Assembly: GCA_910586395.1 (NCBI GenBank)
Contig: CAJUFX010000001.1
Coordinates: 533,251 to 586,693, forward strand
DNA from: an uncultured Bacteroidales bacterium
Lineage (GTDB): Bacteria; Bacteroidota; Bacteroidia; Bacteroidales; P3
Length of the DNA stretch: 53,443 nucleotides
Reading direction: 5' to 3'
A program made the position numbers and the translations under genes. The notes beneath the pieces are model-generated. The model was not told where the DNA came from, ran no database searches, and saw nothing but the letters and a program-made list of their open reading frames with translations. Below, one piece after another: positions 24,181 to 33,540 of the stretch (position 1 is its first letter; every line of letters starts with the position of its first letter).

Positions 24181-25314
24181 TTACAGACGCGTCATGACGC
24201 GCGGCACCATCATGGCTTTCCACGAAGCGTAATCGCCCGCCAGAATGTGTTTCCGCGCCTCCCGCACCAGCCACAGGTAAAACGCCAGGTTGTGCAGGCT
24301 CGCGATCATCGGGCCAAGGTATTCGCCGGCCGTGAACAAGTGGCGCAGATAGGCTTTCGTATAACATCGGTCCGCATAGCATTCGCCGTCTTCCTCTATG
24401 GGCGAGAAATCGTCGGCCCACTTGCGGTTTTTCATGTTCATGATGCCGTTTTTCGTAAACAACATCGCGTTGCGGCCGTTGCGGGTCGGCATCACGCAGT
24501 CGAACATGTCCACGCCCTGCGCGATACCCTCCAAAATATTCTCCGGCGTGCCGACCCCCATGAGATAGCGCGGCCGGTCGGCAGGCAGGATGCCGCATAC
24601 GAGTTCCGTCAATTCGTACATGACTTCCTTGGGTTCGCCGACCGACAGGCCGCCGATGGCATTGCCCTCCGCCCCCACCGAAGCGATCTTCTCGGCCGAA
24701 ATGCGCCGCAAATCCCTGTGGACGCTGCCCTGCACGATCGGAAACAAAGCCTGATGATAGCCGTAGAGCGGCTCGGTCTCGCGATAGCGCGCCACACAGC
24801 GGTCGAGCCAGCGGTGCGTCATCTCCATGGATTTTTTCGCATATTCGTACGTACAGGGATAGGGCGCGCACTCATCGAACGCCATCATGATGTCGGCGCC
24901 TATGCAACGCTCTATGTCCATGACCTTTTCGGGCGTGAACAGATGCACCGAGCCGTCGATATGCGAGCGGAACGTGACACCCTCTTCCTTGAGTTTGCGC
25001 GTGCCCGACAGCGAATAGACCTGAAATCCGCCGCTGTCGGTCAGTATCGGCCGGTCCCAGCCGTTGAACTTATGCAGGCCGCCGCAACGGTGCAGGATAT
25101 CCAAGCCCGGACGCAGATACAGATGATACGTATTGCCCAATATAATCTTGGCGTCGATTTCGTTCTTGAGGTCGGGCATCTGCACGGCCTTGACCGAGCC
25201 GACGGTGCCGACGGGCATGAAAATCGGCGTCGGTATCTCGCCGTGGTCGGTTTTAATCAACCCGGCCCGCGCGCCGGATTGAGGGTCTTTGGCTTGTAAA
25301 TCGAATGTCAGCAT
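24181..25314 (-). CDS. tgt: tRNA-guanine transglycosylase
   Basis: The 377-residue enzyme starts MLTFDLQAKD at 25314; upstream in-frame codons derive from a dispersed repeat and are not used. It exchanges guanine 34 for preQ1 in tRNAs with GUN anticodons (queuosine pathway). Seen motifs: LTDSGGFQVY (91-100, substrate-binding Asp93), GGLSVGEP, MGVGTPENILEG and DCVMPTRNGRNA with the nucleophilic Asp. The zinc-ligand region is odd: only C-x4-C (GECYADRCY) stands where most bacterial enzymes have CxCxxC, so the zinc site looks altered; this may be usual in Bacteroidota. It appears to be a single gene, opposite to its neighbours. Confidence 0.95.
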   Translation of the reverse strand: MLTFDLQAKDPQSGARAGLIKTDHGEIPTPIFMPVGTVGSVKAVQMPDLKNEIDAKIILGNTYHLYLRPGLDILHRCGGLHKFNGWDRPILTDSGGFQVYSLSGTRKLKEEGVTFRSHIDGSVHLFTPEKVMDIERCIGADIMMAFDECAPYPCTYEYAKKSMEMTHRWLDRCVARYRETEPLYGYHQALFPIVQGSVHRDLRRISAEKIASVGAEGNAIGGLSVGEPKEVMYELTELVCGILPADRPRYLMGVGTPENILEGIAQGVDMFDCVMPTRNGRNAMLFTKNGIMNMKNRKWADDFSPIEEDGECYADRCYTKAYLRHLFTAGEYLGPMIASLHNLAFYLWLVREARKHILAGDYASWKAMMVPRVMTRL

Positions 25315-25316
25315 AG

Positions 25317-25345
25317 GTTCCTTTTTAAGGCACGTTTTATTCACG
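25317..25345. repeat. partial copy of the dispersed hairpin repeat
   Basis: GTTCC, a T tract and AAGGCACGTTTT repeat about 22 bases of the element annotated at 25430-25513. It lies in the leader of tgt. Confidence 0.5.
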
Positions 25346-25429
25346 ACATAATTGTACATAGCGGTGTGAATGATTTCGCTACGGCATACGCTCAAGCGAG
25401 CTTGGCGTCTGCTCTCGGCTGAATTAAAA

Positions 25430-25513
25430 CGTTCTTTTTCAAGGCACGTTTTTGTGCCACGGCCGTCTGAAAACAAGTTTTCGACGGCTCGTTTGGCTGA
25501 ATCAAAACGTTGG
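25430..25513. repeat. dispersed hairpin repeat, copy A
   Basis: About 80 bp that recur with roughly 90% identity at 43770-43850. It contains a hairpin GGCAC-GTTTTT-GTGCC and a 12-bp stem GCCGTC-GAAAAC / GTTTTC-GACGGC with one bulged T. The forward frame encodes SFSRHVFVPRPSENKFSTAR and stays open into the glycosyltransferase gene. The rest of the 25315-25559 gap holds no gene. Confidence 0.8.
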
Positions 25514-25559
25514 ATTCATTATACACGGACAAAGATATGGTATTTTGCCGAAGTTTCCA

Positions 25560-25567
25560 TAAATTTG
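25560..25567 (+). promoter_or_regulatory. -7 box TAAATTTG of the glycosyltransferase gene
   Basis: Matches TAnnTTTG, 55 bases before ATG 25622 and downstream of the dispersed repeat, which supports 25622 as the start. Confidence 0.55.
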
Positions 25568-25621
25568 CCGTTTTTCCGGCGCGCGGCCGTAACGGAAACG
25601 CGTCATAATAAAAACGATGGT

Positions 25622-26833
25622 ATGGAACGGATATGGGCTTATTTCAGTTGGTGGGACGGCCTCCTTTTGGGCGGCCTGCTGCTCTGCACCGCTGTCCTCA
25701 TAGGCTTTTATTGGAAATTCTACCGGCCGGTCTATAAACGGAAGGACACAACGGCCGCGGAAACGGAGTCGCCGGACGGCTCCACGCCGCCCGCGACGGA
25801 CGGCCCCGGCATATCGGTCGTCATTTCGGGTCAGAACCAATACGACAGCCTTAAAAAGAACCTGCCGTTCTGGCTTGACCAGAAATACGCGGCTTATGAG
25901 GTCATCGTCGTGTACGACTATGCCGACGACGACCTCAACCTGTTGCTCAATGGCATGGAAGACCCGAACGAGCGGCTTAAATGCGTACAGGTCAATCAAA
26001 ACATCAACTTTTTCGATCAGGAGAAATTCTCGCTTTCGATCGGCCTCAAATCGGCCGCCTATCCGTATGTGCTGCTGACGAGCGCGGAATGCCGCCCCGA
26101 AAACCAGGACTGCCTGCAACATATCGCGGCCTCCATCGGCGACGACACGCAGATCGTGGCCGGCTACAGCCTTTATCCGGCGCAACAGGGCAGCGCGCTG
26201 GCACGTTACTTTCACGACGAACGCATTTTGCAAAGCCTCGGCCTGATTTTGGCCGGCAAACCCTGCGCCGCCTCCCGCCACGCGCTCATTTACCATAAGG
26301 ATATTTTTCTGCAACATCACGGCTATACGGCCTTCTACACGCTCAACAGCGGCAACTACGACGTTTTCGCCCACTACCTGACCGCGCCGGCCGAAGCGGG
26401 GGCCCTCGCGGCCAAGGCCGCGCGCCTGCGCTATACCTCCCGGCTTTCGTTCGGCCGTTGGTTGCGCGAAGAACGGCAGTACCTGAACGCCTGCAACTGG
26501 CGGCCGGGCGCAGCGCGGAAAGCGGGCATCGCCTACCGTTACGCCCTGTTCGGCTACCACCTGTTTGTTATCGGCTGGTTGCTTTACACCTTGCTCGCCC
26601 GCTTTCCGGAGGGCCCCTACTGCCTCGCGGCCATCGGCCTGTTCGCCGCCCTGATCCTGACCAAAGGCCTGTTCCAGACCATTATCCATTACAAGGCGCA
26701 CCGCCAGTTGGGCGAAAGCCGGCTGTGGTGGGGCGCACCTTGCTTTGAATGGATTTACATCTGCCTGTTTCCGTTCTGGACGTTGCGCCGCAAGCAGGTG
26801 CGCCGGCCCGGCAAACGTAAAAAGCGGCCGTAA
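25622..26833 (+). CDS. family 2 membrane glycosyltransferase
   Basis: A 403-residue protein. It has an N-terminal membrane helix (about 11-33, LLLGGLLLCTAVLIGFYW) and a GT-A type catalytic domain starting ISVVISGQNQYDSLKKNLP (about 63-81), with acidic residues in YDYADDDLN. Hydrophobic helices near the C terminus (about 305-350) precede a strongly basic tail. It should transfer a sugar from a nucleotide sugar at the cytoplasmic face of the inner membrane, perhaps for surface glycans or lipid-linked sugars; donor and acceptor are unknown. A longer open frame to 25370 is rejected because its first part is the dispersed repeat and a promoter box lies between. It is followed by lptF/G after a separate promoter. 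Confidence 0.8.
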   Translation: MERIWAYFSWWDGLLLGGLLLCTAVLIGFYWKFYRPVYKRKDTTAAETESPDGSTPPATDGPGISVVISGQNQYDSLKKNLPFWLDQKYAAYEVIVVYDYADDDLNLLLNGMEDPNERLKCVQVNQNINFFDQEKFSLSIGLKSAAYPYVLLTSAECRPENQDCLQHIAASIGDDTQIVAGYSLYPAQQGSALARYFHDERILQSLGLILAGKPCAASRHALIYHKDIFLQHHGYTAFYTLNSGNYDVFAHYLTAPAEAGALAAKAARLRYTSRLSFGRWLREERQYLNACNWRPGAARKAGIAYRYALFGYHLFVIGWLLYTLLARFPEGPYCLAAIGLFAALILTKGLFQTIIHYKAHRQLGESRLWWGAPCFEWIYICLFPFWTLRRKQVRRPGKRKKRP

Positions 26834-26846
26834 ATCAAAAAAATGT

Positions 26847-26854
26847 TATCTTTG
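26847..26854 (+). promoter_or_regulatory. -7 box TATCTTTG of the LptF/G gene
   Basis: A perfect TAnnTTTG box 61 bases upstream of ATG 26916, in the only gap between glycosyltransferase and permease genes. Confidence 0.65.
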
Positions 26855-26915
26855 TGCGTAGAATAAGTAAGATAGGTTGCGCTATCTTTTTGTACTCCGT
26901 AGTAAACCCCATAAG

Positions 26916-27998
26916 ATGAACCGCAAGTTAGACGGCTACATAATCCGCAAGTTCTTAGGCACTTTCTTCGCGACCATCGCGTTGATCGTCATCATCATCA
27001 TCGTATTCGACATCTCCGAGAAAATCGGCGTATTCGTGGAACGGAACGTGCCGCTCAGCGGCATCATCGTCCACTACTACCTCAATTTCATCCCGTTCTT
27101 GGTCAATATGTTCAGTTTTCTGTTCATCTTCATCTCGGTCATCTTCTTTACGTCGCGCATGGCGCAGAACTCCGAAATCATCGCGATACTCAGTTCCGGC
27201 ATCAACTTCGCGCGGTTTCTCGTGCCTTTCATCGTTTCGGCCGTCCTCATCGGCCTGCTCAACCTCTATTTAGCCAACTTCCTGATTCCCGACATGACGA
27301 AAGACCGGCTGGCGTTCGAACGTGTCCATATGCGCCAACGTTATATCAACTCCGGCACCGACATCCACCTGCGCTACAACGACAGCACGTATTTCTACGT
27401 CGCCACGTTCCACCAGAGCAACCAAAGCGGCAGCAAATTCTGCATGGAGACGATTAAAGACCGCCGACTCATCGACAAATTCAACGCCGCCACGATCCGC
27501 TACGACTCGGCCAACGACCAATGGATCGCCACCGACTATGTGAAACGCACGCTGTTGCCGGTGGGTGAAGACGTGCAGACCGGCCCTTATATCGAACTGA
27601 AACTGCCGCTCAAACCCTTGGACTTCGCCAAAGATTACCTCAAAGTCGAGGAAATGAATTTCAAAGAGTTAAACCAGTTCATCGCCCAAGAGAAAATGCG
27701 GGGCTCCAACCGCGTCAAATTCTTCGAATACGAACGCTGGCAACGCTTCATGCAACCGTTCGCGGCCGTCGTGCTCACGCTCATAGGCGTCGCGCTCTCC
27801 GTCCGCAAGAGCCGCAAGGGCGGTATGGGCCTGAACCTGGCCATCGGCATCACATTGGCGTTCACGTTCATCCTGTTCATGCAATTCGCCAAAGTATTCG
27901 CGACGATCGGCAATTTCCCGGTATGGCTGGCCGCCTGGATGCCGCTCATCCTCTACGGCCTCATCGCCGCCTACCTGCTTAAAAAAGCCCCGAAATAA
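26916..27998 (+). CDS. LptF/LptG family permease (YjgP/YjgQ)
   Basis: The 360-residue protein begins MNRKLDGYIIRKFLGTFFAT, the conserved amphipathic start of LptF/G. Three membrane helices follow (about 13-33, 50-80, 95-120), then a periplasmic beta-jellyroll (about 130-270) and three more helices at the end. It is a subunit of the inner-membrane ABC extractor LptB2FG that lifts lipopolysaccharide into the Lpt bridge. Only one F/G gene is in the window; in many Bacteroidota the partner lies elsewhere. The open frame reaches back to 26877, but the ATG at 26916 gives the canonical N terminus. It may be the first gene of a forward operon with GH3, divIC and priA. Confidence 0.9.
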   Translation: MNRKLDGYIIRKFLGTFFATIALIVIIIIVFDISEKIGVFVERNVPLSGIIVHYYLNFIPFLVNMFSFLFIFISVIFFTSRMAQNSEIIAILSSGINFARFLVPFIVSAVLIGLLNLYLANFLIPDMTKDRLAFERVHMRQRYINSGTDIHLRYNDSTYFYVATFHQSNQSGSKFCMETIKDRRLIDKFNAATIRYDSANDQWIATDYVKRTLLPVGEDVQTGPYIELKLPLKPLDFAKDYLKVEEMNFKELNQFIAQEKMRGSNRVKFFEYERWQRFMQPFAAVVLTLIGVALSVRKSRKGGMGLNLAIGITLAFTFILFMQFAKVFATIGNFPVWLAAWMPLILYGLIAAYLLKKAPK

Positions 27999-28056
27999 AT
28001 CCGCGAGCCATCGCCAAACCGCATAAAGCCGTTACCGGAAACAAGCCGCAGACACC

Positions 28057-29667
28057 ATGATCAACCGATTCGTCAGCCCGTTTCTCAAACCGCGCCTCAA
28101 CGCCATAGCGCGTTACGACCGGGATGCGGAAGCCTTACAGGCCCGCACGTTGGCCACGTTGCTCCGCAAGGCGGCACACACGCAATTCGGCCGCGACTTC
28201 GGCTTCGATGCCATAGAGCGCCACATCCGCGACTTGGCGGGCGGCGCACGGCAGGCCGACCTTGAAAACTGGCATGCCCGCTACCGGCAACAGGTGCCGG
28301 TCCTGCCTTACAACGACCTCAAACCCTATATAGACCGCATGCGACAGGGCGAACCCGACGTATTGTGGCCCGGTTTGATCCGCCGCTTCTCCAAATCGTC
28401 CGGCACCACCTCCGACAAGAGCAAGTTCATCCCCGTCAGCAAGGAAGCCTTGCACGGATGCCACTACAAAGGCGGCATCGACATGTTCGCGCTCTACCTG
28501 CGCAACTATCCGGACAGCAAAATACTTTCCGGCAAGAATTTAGCGATGGGCGGCAGTCTGCATCCCTCCTCCCGCCCCAAAATCACGGAGGGGGACGTTT
28601 CGGCCATCATCATGAAAAACCTACCGTTCTGGGCACAGATCAAACGCGCGCCGAGCCTTAAAATCGCGCTCATGGACGAATGGGAAAGCAAAATGGCCGC
28701 GATGGCCGAAGCCGTCATGCCGGCCCACATCACGCAAATTGCGGGCGTTCCCTCATGGACAATGGTGCTGCTCCAACGCATTCTGGAACTGAGCGGCAAA
28801 TCCTGCATCGCGGAGGTATGGCCGGATTTGGAGGTCTTCTTCCACGGCGGCGTCAGCTTCACGCCTTACCGCGAACAATTCATTGATTTACTCGGTTTCC
28901 CGAACTTTCATTTCGTGGAGACCTACAACGCCTCCGAAGGCTTTTTCTCGATACAGGACCGGCCGCTGAAAGCCACGGAAGAACAGGACATGCTGCTGAT
29001 GCTCGACTACGGCATCTTCTACGAATTCGTGCCGGTAGAGGACGTGGCCGAAGACGGTCTTTCGCTCAAAGCCGACGCGCGTTGCCTGCATATCGGACAG
29101 GTGGAGACGGGCAGACAGTACGCCCTGCTCATCACGACGAACGCCGGCCTGTGGCGGTACATGATAGGCGACACCGTCGTATTCACGTCGCTACACCCCG
29201 CCCGCATACAGGTAAGCGGCCGCACCAAGCATTTCATCAACGCGTTCGGCGAGGAAGTCATCGTCGATAACGCCGACCACGCCCTGCAACACGCCTGCAA
29301 GGAGACCGGCGCGGAAATATCCGAATACACGGCCGGCCCCGTATTCCTGGACGACCGCGCGAGCGCCTGCCACCAATGGCTCGTCGAATTCAAACGCGCC
29401 CCGCAGGACCTGAGCCTGTTTACCCGTTGCCTCGACCGGCAGCTACAGGCCATCAACAGCGACTATGAAGCCAAACGCCATAGGGACATCCTGCTCAAAC
29501 AACCGCTCGTGACCGCCGTGCCGGAAGGCACGTTCCACGCCTGGCTCAAACACAACGGCAAATTGGGCGGCCAACACAAGGTGCCGCGCTTAGCCAACCA
29601 CCGCGACTACCTCGACGCCATACTCGCGGAAATGGCGGCGAACGAAAAGACAAACCCTCCGGCATGA
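28057..29667 (+). CDS. GH3-family acyl-adenylate/thioester-forming protein
   Basis: The 536-residue protein matches the GH3 family first known from plant auxin-amino acid synthetases but common in Bacteroidota. The ATP-binding motif is SSGTTSDKSK (114-123). Further conserved parts are VETYNASEGFFSIQD (about 288-302), YMIGDTVVF (about 368-376) and the hinge GRTKHFINAFGEEV (about 388-401). It should adenylate a carboxylic acid and join it to an amine or thiol; the bacterial substrate is unknown. It overlaps the DivIC gene by four bases (ATGA), a sign of translational coupling with a cell-division gene. Confidence 0.88.
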   Translation: MINRFVSPFLKPRLNAIARYDRDAEALQARTLATLLRKAAHTQFGRDFGFDAIERHIRDLAGGARQADLENWHARYRQQVPVLPYNDLKPYIDRMRQGEPDVLWPGLIRRFSKSSGTTSDKSKFIPVSKEALHGCHYKGGIDMFALYLRNYPDSKILSGKNLAMGGSLHPSSRPKITEGDVSAIIMKNLPFWAQIKRAPSLKIALMDEWESKMAAMAEAVMPAHITQIAGVPSWTMVLLQRILELSGKSCIAEVWPDLEVFFHGGVSFTPYREQFIDLLGFPNFHFVETYNASEGFFSIQDRPLKATEEQDMLLMLDYGIFYEFVPVEDVAEDGLSLKADARCLHIGQVETGRQYALLITTNAGLWRYMIGDTVVFTSLHPARIQVSGRTKHFINAFGEEVIVDNADHALQHACKETGAEISEYTAGPVFLDDRASACHQWLVEFKRAPQDLSLFTRCLDRQLQAINSDYEAKRHRDILLKQPLVTAVPEGTFHAWLKHNGKLGGQHKVPRLANHRDYLDAILAEMAANEKTNPPA

Positions 29668-29981
29668 AACGGCTTTGGCTCAAAATAAAAGACTACGCTT
29701 CGGCTTTCCTGCAATGGAAATACCGTAACTACGCCGTCGTGCTGTTTCTGTTCCTGCTTTGGTTCCTGCTGTTGGCGCCCAACGACCTCAACACGCAGTA
29801 CCGCATCATGAAGGAACGCAAGACACAACGGGAACTGAAACGGTTTTACGAAGCGGAAATCCAACGTTACGAGGAGGAAATCCGCAAGTTCAAGACCGAC
29901 CCCGACTTTGTGGAGACTTACGCCCGCGAGGAATATCTGATGAAGCGGGACAATGAGGATATTTTTCTGATTATCGAATAA
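29664..29981 (+). CDS. septum formation initiator, FtsB/DivIC family
   Basis: A 105-residue protein with one membrane helix (about 24-40, AVVLFLFLLWFLLLAP), a coiled coil (about 45-75) and the typical C-terminal EYLMKRDNEDIFLI segment of DivIC/FtsB. It belongs to the FtsQLB-type division complex that signals from the early to the late divisome. It overlaps the end of the GH3 gene and lies 20 bases before priA, so the three are probably co-transcribed. Confidence 0.88.
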   Translation: MKRLWLKIKDYASAFLQWKYRNYAVVLFLFLLWFLLLAPNDLNTQYRIMKERKTQRELKRFYEAEIQRYEEEIRKFKTDPDFVETYAREEYLMKRDNEDIFLIIE

Positions 29982-30001
29982 TTGCCGAACCGCGTTTCCC
30001 A

Positions 30002-32506
30002 ATGGCCTTTCTATTCGCCGACCTGATTCTGCCGTTGCCGCTCAAAGAGCGGTTCACGTATGCCGTACCGTTCGACATGGGCGACGACATCGCCATCGGC
30101 ATGCGGGCCTGCGTACCGTTCGGTCCGAGCAAGGTCTATGCGGGCATCGTGGCGGAACTGCACGACCGGCGGCCCGGCTACGCCACCAAAGAAATTCTGT
30201 CGCTGCTCGATGACGCGCCCATCGTCCATCCGCTCCAAATCCGCTTCTGGCAATGGATGGCGCATTACTACCTCTGCAGCGAGGGCGAGGTCATGGCCTG
30301 CGCGCTGCCCTCCGGCTTCCAACTCGACAGCGAGACCAAAGTGGTGGTCAGCCCGCAGTTCGACGGTTGCCTCGACCACCTGACGGCCGTACAGCAGACG
30401 GTGGTCAAGACGCTGGCACAGCAGGAACAACTGACGGTTCGGGAACTCGAACGCCTGACGGGGCTTAAAAAGGTGCTACCGCTCATCAAGAGCCTGCGCA
30501 GCCAGAACATCATCTGGGTCAAGGCGGAAATCAGCGAACGCTACAAACCGTTGCAAAAGGCTTACATCGGCTGGGGCGACGCCTACCGCGACCGTCCGGA
30601 GGCGCAACAGGCGTTGTTCGACCGCCTGGAGAAAAAGGCGTTCAAACAATTGGAAGTCCTGCTGGCTTACGTCGCCCTGGCGCGGCATGCGGAAGACGGC
30701 CTCGTGCAACGCGCGATGCTGACGCGTAAGGCGGGGGGAGCGGGCGGTTTGGGTGCAGAGGGCACGGCGGAGGCGGACGCTTCGGGCGCCGGTGCAGCGC
30801 CGGCGGCTCTGAGCGCTTTGATTAAAAAAGGCGTGTTGCAGGTGGTGAGCCGCCGGCAGAGCCGCCTCGGCGATACGGAGGACCATGGCGACGCGCCGGT
30901 CCGCCACACGCTGAGCGAGCCGCAACAGAAAGCCCTGGCCGACATCCAGGCGGCTCTCAGGCAGACTTCCGTCTGCCTGCTGCACGGCGTGACGGCCAGC
31001 GGCAAGACGGAGGTCTATATGCAACTGATGGAGGAGACGCTGGCCACCGGCCGGCAGGTGCTGTACCTGCTGCCCGAAATCGCGCTCACGGCGCAGATGA
31101 TCGGCCGCCTCAAAGCCCGCTTCGGCGAACAGGTGGGCGTCTATCACTCCAAATACAACGAGCACGAAAAGATAGAAATCTGGCAGGCCACGGCCGAGGG
31201 CCGCTACCGCATCATTCTCGGCGCGCGCTCGGCCCTGTTCCTGCCGTTCGACCGGCTCGGCCTCATCGTCGTGGACGAGGAACACGAGACGTCTTACAAA
31301 CAGCAGGATCCGGCTCCGCGCTACCACGCGCGCGACGCGGCCGTCTGCCTCGCGGCCCTGCACGGTGCCAAGGTGCTGCTCGGCTCGGCCACGCCCTCAA
31401 TCGAAAGTTACTACAACGCGCTGAAAGGCAAGTACGGGCTGGCCACGCTCTTTACGCGCCACGCCGACGTGAAACTGCCGTCGGTCTGGGTGGCCGACCT
31501 CAAAACCGAAAAACGGCTGTTTTCGTCTTTCCTCATCGAAAAGATGACGCAGGCCTTGGCCGACGGCAAACAGATCATGCTGTTCCAGAACCGGCGCGGC
31601 TTCTCCAACCACCTCGTCTGCACCGACTGCGGCGCGATTCCGCACTGCAAGTTCTGCGACGTGAGCCTGACCTATCACAAAAAGCAGAACGCGTTGGTCT
31701 GTCACTATTGCGGCTATACGGAACCCGTACCCGCAAACTGCCCCGAATGCGGCTCGCCGCGCCTGAACATGGCGGGCGCCGGCACCGAGAAGATAGAGGA
31801 GGAACTCGCGCTGCTGTTTCCGGACGCCCGCATCGCGCGCATGGACATGGACTCTACGCGCGGCAAGAACGCCTATGAACGGCTCATCGCCGACTTCGAA
31901 GCCCGCAAGATCCAGATTCTCGTGGGCACGCAGATGATGACCAAAGGCTTGGACTTCGACAATGTGGGCGTCGTAGGTATCCTCAACGCCGACAACCAGA
32001 TTTTCTTTCCCGACTTCCGCGCCTACGAACGGAGTTTCCAACTCATGACGCAGGTCAGCGGCCGGGCCGGACGCCGGGCCGGCCAAGAAGGCGAAGTCGT
32101 GTTGCAGACCTACAGCCCGCAACACGAGCTCATCCGCTATGTCATGCACCACGACTACACGTCATTATTTGAAAGTCAACTCACTGAGCGCAAAAAATTC
32201 CTCTACCCGCCCTACTGCCGCTTGGTGCAGGTCAGCGTCCGCCATAAGGACGAGGCCGTCCTCGACGCCGCCTGCCGGACACTCGCCGACGCCCTCCGCC
32301 AAACGTTCGGCGCCCGCGTATTAGGCCCCGAATATCCGATGGTGAGCCGCATCAGCACGTACTACATCAAAAACTTCCTGCTCAAACTGGAACGCGGCAA
32401 ACAGCTGGAAACGATGAAAGCGTCCCTCTCGCTCATCTTAGACCGGTTTTCCGCCCTGCCGGCCTACCGCAGTTGCCGCATCGTCGTGGACGTCGATCCG
32501 TATTGA
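30002..32506 (+). CDS. priA: primosomal replication restart helicase PriA
   Basis: The 834-residue protein has the N-terminal fork-binding domain (ADLILPLPLKERFTYAVP at the start), a winged-helix part, Walker A GVTASGKT (329-336), the helicase motif DEEHETSYKQQ (425-435), and a zinc-binding cysteine cluster between about 540 and 590 (CTDCG, CKFC, CHYCG, CPECG). The C-terminal helicase motifs TQMMTKGLDF and VSGRAGR complete it. It reloads the replicative helicase at stalled forks. An Ala/Gly-rich insertion (about 243-270, encoded around 30730-30810) is unusual and looks like a linker. The start ATG 30002 lies 20 bases after divIC. Confidence 0.95.
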   Translation: MAFLFADLILPLPLKERFTYAVPFDMGDDIAIGMRACVPFGPSKVYAGIVAELHDRRPGYATKEILSLLDDAPIVHPLQIRFWQWMAHYYLCSEGEVMACALPSGFQLDSETKVVVSPQFDGCLDHLTAVQQTVVKTLAQQEQLTVRELERLTGLKKVLPLIKSLRSQNIIWVKAEISERYKPLQKAYIGWGDAYRDRPEAQQALFDRLEKKAFKQLEVLLAYVALARHAEDGLVQRAMLTRKAGGAGGLGAEGTAEADASGAGAAPAALSALIKKGVLQVVSRRQSRLGDTEDHGDAPVRHTLSEPQQKALADIQAALRQTSVCLLHGVTASGKTEVYMQLMEETLATGRQVLYLLPEIALTAQMIGRLKARFGEQVGVYHSKYNEHEKIEIWQATAEGRYRIILGARSALFLPFDRLGLIVVDEEHETSYKQQDPAPRYHARDAAVCLAALHGAKVLLGSATPSIESYYNALKGKYGLATLFTRHADVKLPSVWVADLKTEKRLFSSFLIEKMTQALADGKQIMLFQNRRGFSNHLVCTDCGAIPHCKFCDVSLTYHKKQNALVCHYCGYTEPVPANCPECGSPRLNMAGAGTEKIEEELALLFPDARIARMDMDSTRGKNAYERLIADFEARKIQILVGTQMMTKGLDFDNVGVVGILNADNQIFFPDFRAYERSFQLMTQVSGRAGRRAGQEGEVVLQTYSPQHELIRYVMHHDYTSLFESQLTERKKFLYPPYCRLVQVSVRHKDEAVLDAACRTLADALRQTFGARVLGPEYPMVSRISTYYIKNFLLKLERGKQLETMKASLSLILDRFSALPAYRSCRIVVDVDPY

Positions 32507-32546
32507 GCGGGGGCGGGTCGCCGTAATCCGCAGATTGTCCCGAAAC

Positions 32547-32577
32547 TTGCAGGTTCACGCGAAAATACTTACCTTTG
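32547..32577 (+). promoter_or_regulatory. promoter of the DUF4290 gene
   Basis: TTG at 32547-32549 and TACCTTTG at 32570-32577 are separated by 20 bases. The predicted leader to ATG 32693 is about 110 bases long and holds nothing else I recognise. Confidence 0.7.
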
Positions 32578-32692
32578 TCTTCGTTTAGTCTTTGTTGCGA
32601 TTTAACGGTTTCAGCCATCGTCTCCAAACGGTCCAGCCACATGCCATCAAATCGCCCTAACCCATTTTAATTTCGACGATTTACACTGTTTT

Positions 32693-33439
32693 ATGAAATA
32701 CAACACACTAAGAAAACCGCTCATCTTTCCGGAATACGGCCGGGGCGTACAGGAAATGGTTTCGCACGCCCTGACGATACAAGACCGGCACGAACGCAAT
32801 TTAGCGGCTCAGACCATCATCAAGTCGATGCAGGTCCTCAATCCCGACATCAAGCAGGTGGACGATTACCTGCACAAGCTCTACGACCAGCTCTTCATCA
32901 TGTCGGACTACAAGTTAGACATAGACGCGCCTTTCCCGATGCCCGACCGTCAGCCCATGACGGCCAAATGCCGCCCCATTCCGTATAAAAATTCGCCGAT
33001 CCGTTTCCGCTATTACGGCCGCATCATCGAAAAAGTCATCCTCAAAGCCGCCGAAATGCCGGAGGGCGAGGAACGGACGGCCCTGCTGAACATGGTGGCG
33101 GGTCAGATGCGCAAACTCTATTTTACATGGAACGACGATATGTTGCGCGATGAAGTCTTGGCCAAACACCTGGAACTTATGTCGGGCGGCCGCATCCTCT
33201 ACGACGAGACCATCCGCGGCAAGGTCAATTCGGCCTTTTACGCCAAGCCCTCGCCGGAACGCAAAAACAAGTTCATCAACCTGAGCCCCTACGACAACCC
33301 GAACGCCGGCAAACGCTACAACAACGGCGGACACGGCGGCTACAACAACGGCAACCACCGCAACGGCAACAACGGGGGCTACAACAACGGGGGCTACAAG
33401 CGCTACAACAACCGGAACAACAACAACGCGAAACCCTAA
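32693..33439 (+). CDS. DUF4290 family protein with Asn/Gly-rich tail
   Basis: The 248-residue protein begins MKYNTLRKPLIFPEYGRGVQ, the conserved opening of the Bacteroidota-specific DUF4290 family, whose function is unknown. The helical domain spans about residues 1-205. The last 45 residues are a low-complexity tail of YNN, GGY and NGN units with a few basic residues, predicted disordered; it resembles RNA-binding or phase-separating tails, which is only a guess. It stands next to murA in the same direction, 101 bases apart, which may hint at a role linked to the cell envelope. Confidence 0.85.
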   Translation: MKYNTLRKPLIFPEYGRGVQEMVSHALTIQDRHERNLAAQTIIKSMQVLNPDIKQVDDYLHKLYDQLFIMSDYKLDIDAPFPMPDRQPMTAKCRPIPYKNSPIRFRYYGRIIEKVILKAAEMPEGEERTALLNMVAGQMRKLYFTWNDDMLRDEVLAKHLELMSGGRILYDETIRGKVNSAFYAKPSPERKNKFINLSPYDNPNAGKRYNNGGHGGYNNGNHRNGNNGGYNNGGYKRYNNRNNNNAKP

Positions 33440-33540
33440 GGGCGACACAGCCCTACCAAGGGGGGGCACGCACGTCCCCGTAACGGCACCTGACCATAAC
33501 AACGCGCCATAAAGCCGCGTTCCATAAATCCCTACGCGAA

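Noticed and set aside
25370..26833. earlier start for the glycosyltransferase at 25370
   Set aside because: The extra codons come from the dispersed repeat and a promoter box lies between it and ATG 25622.
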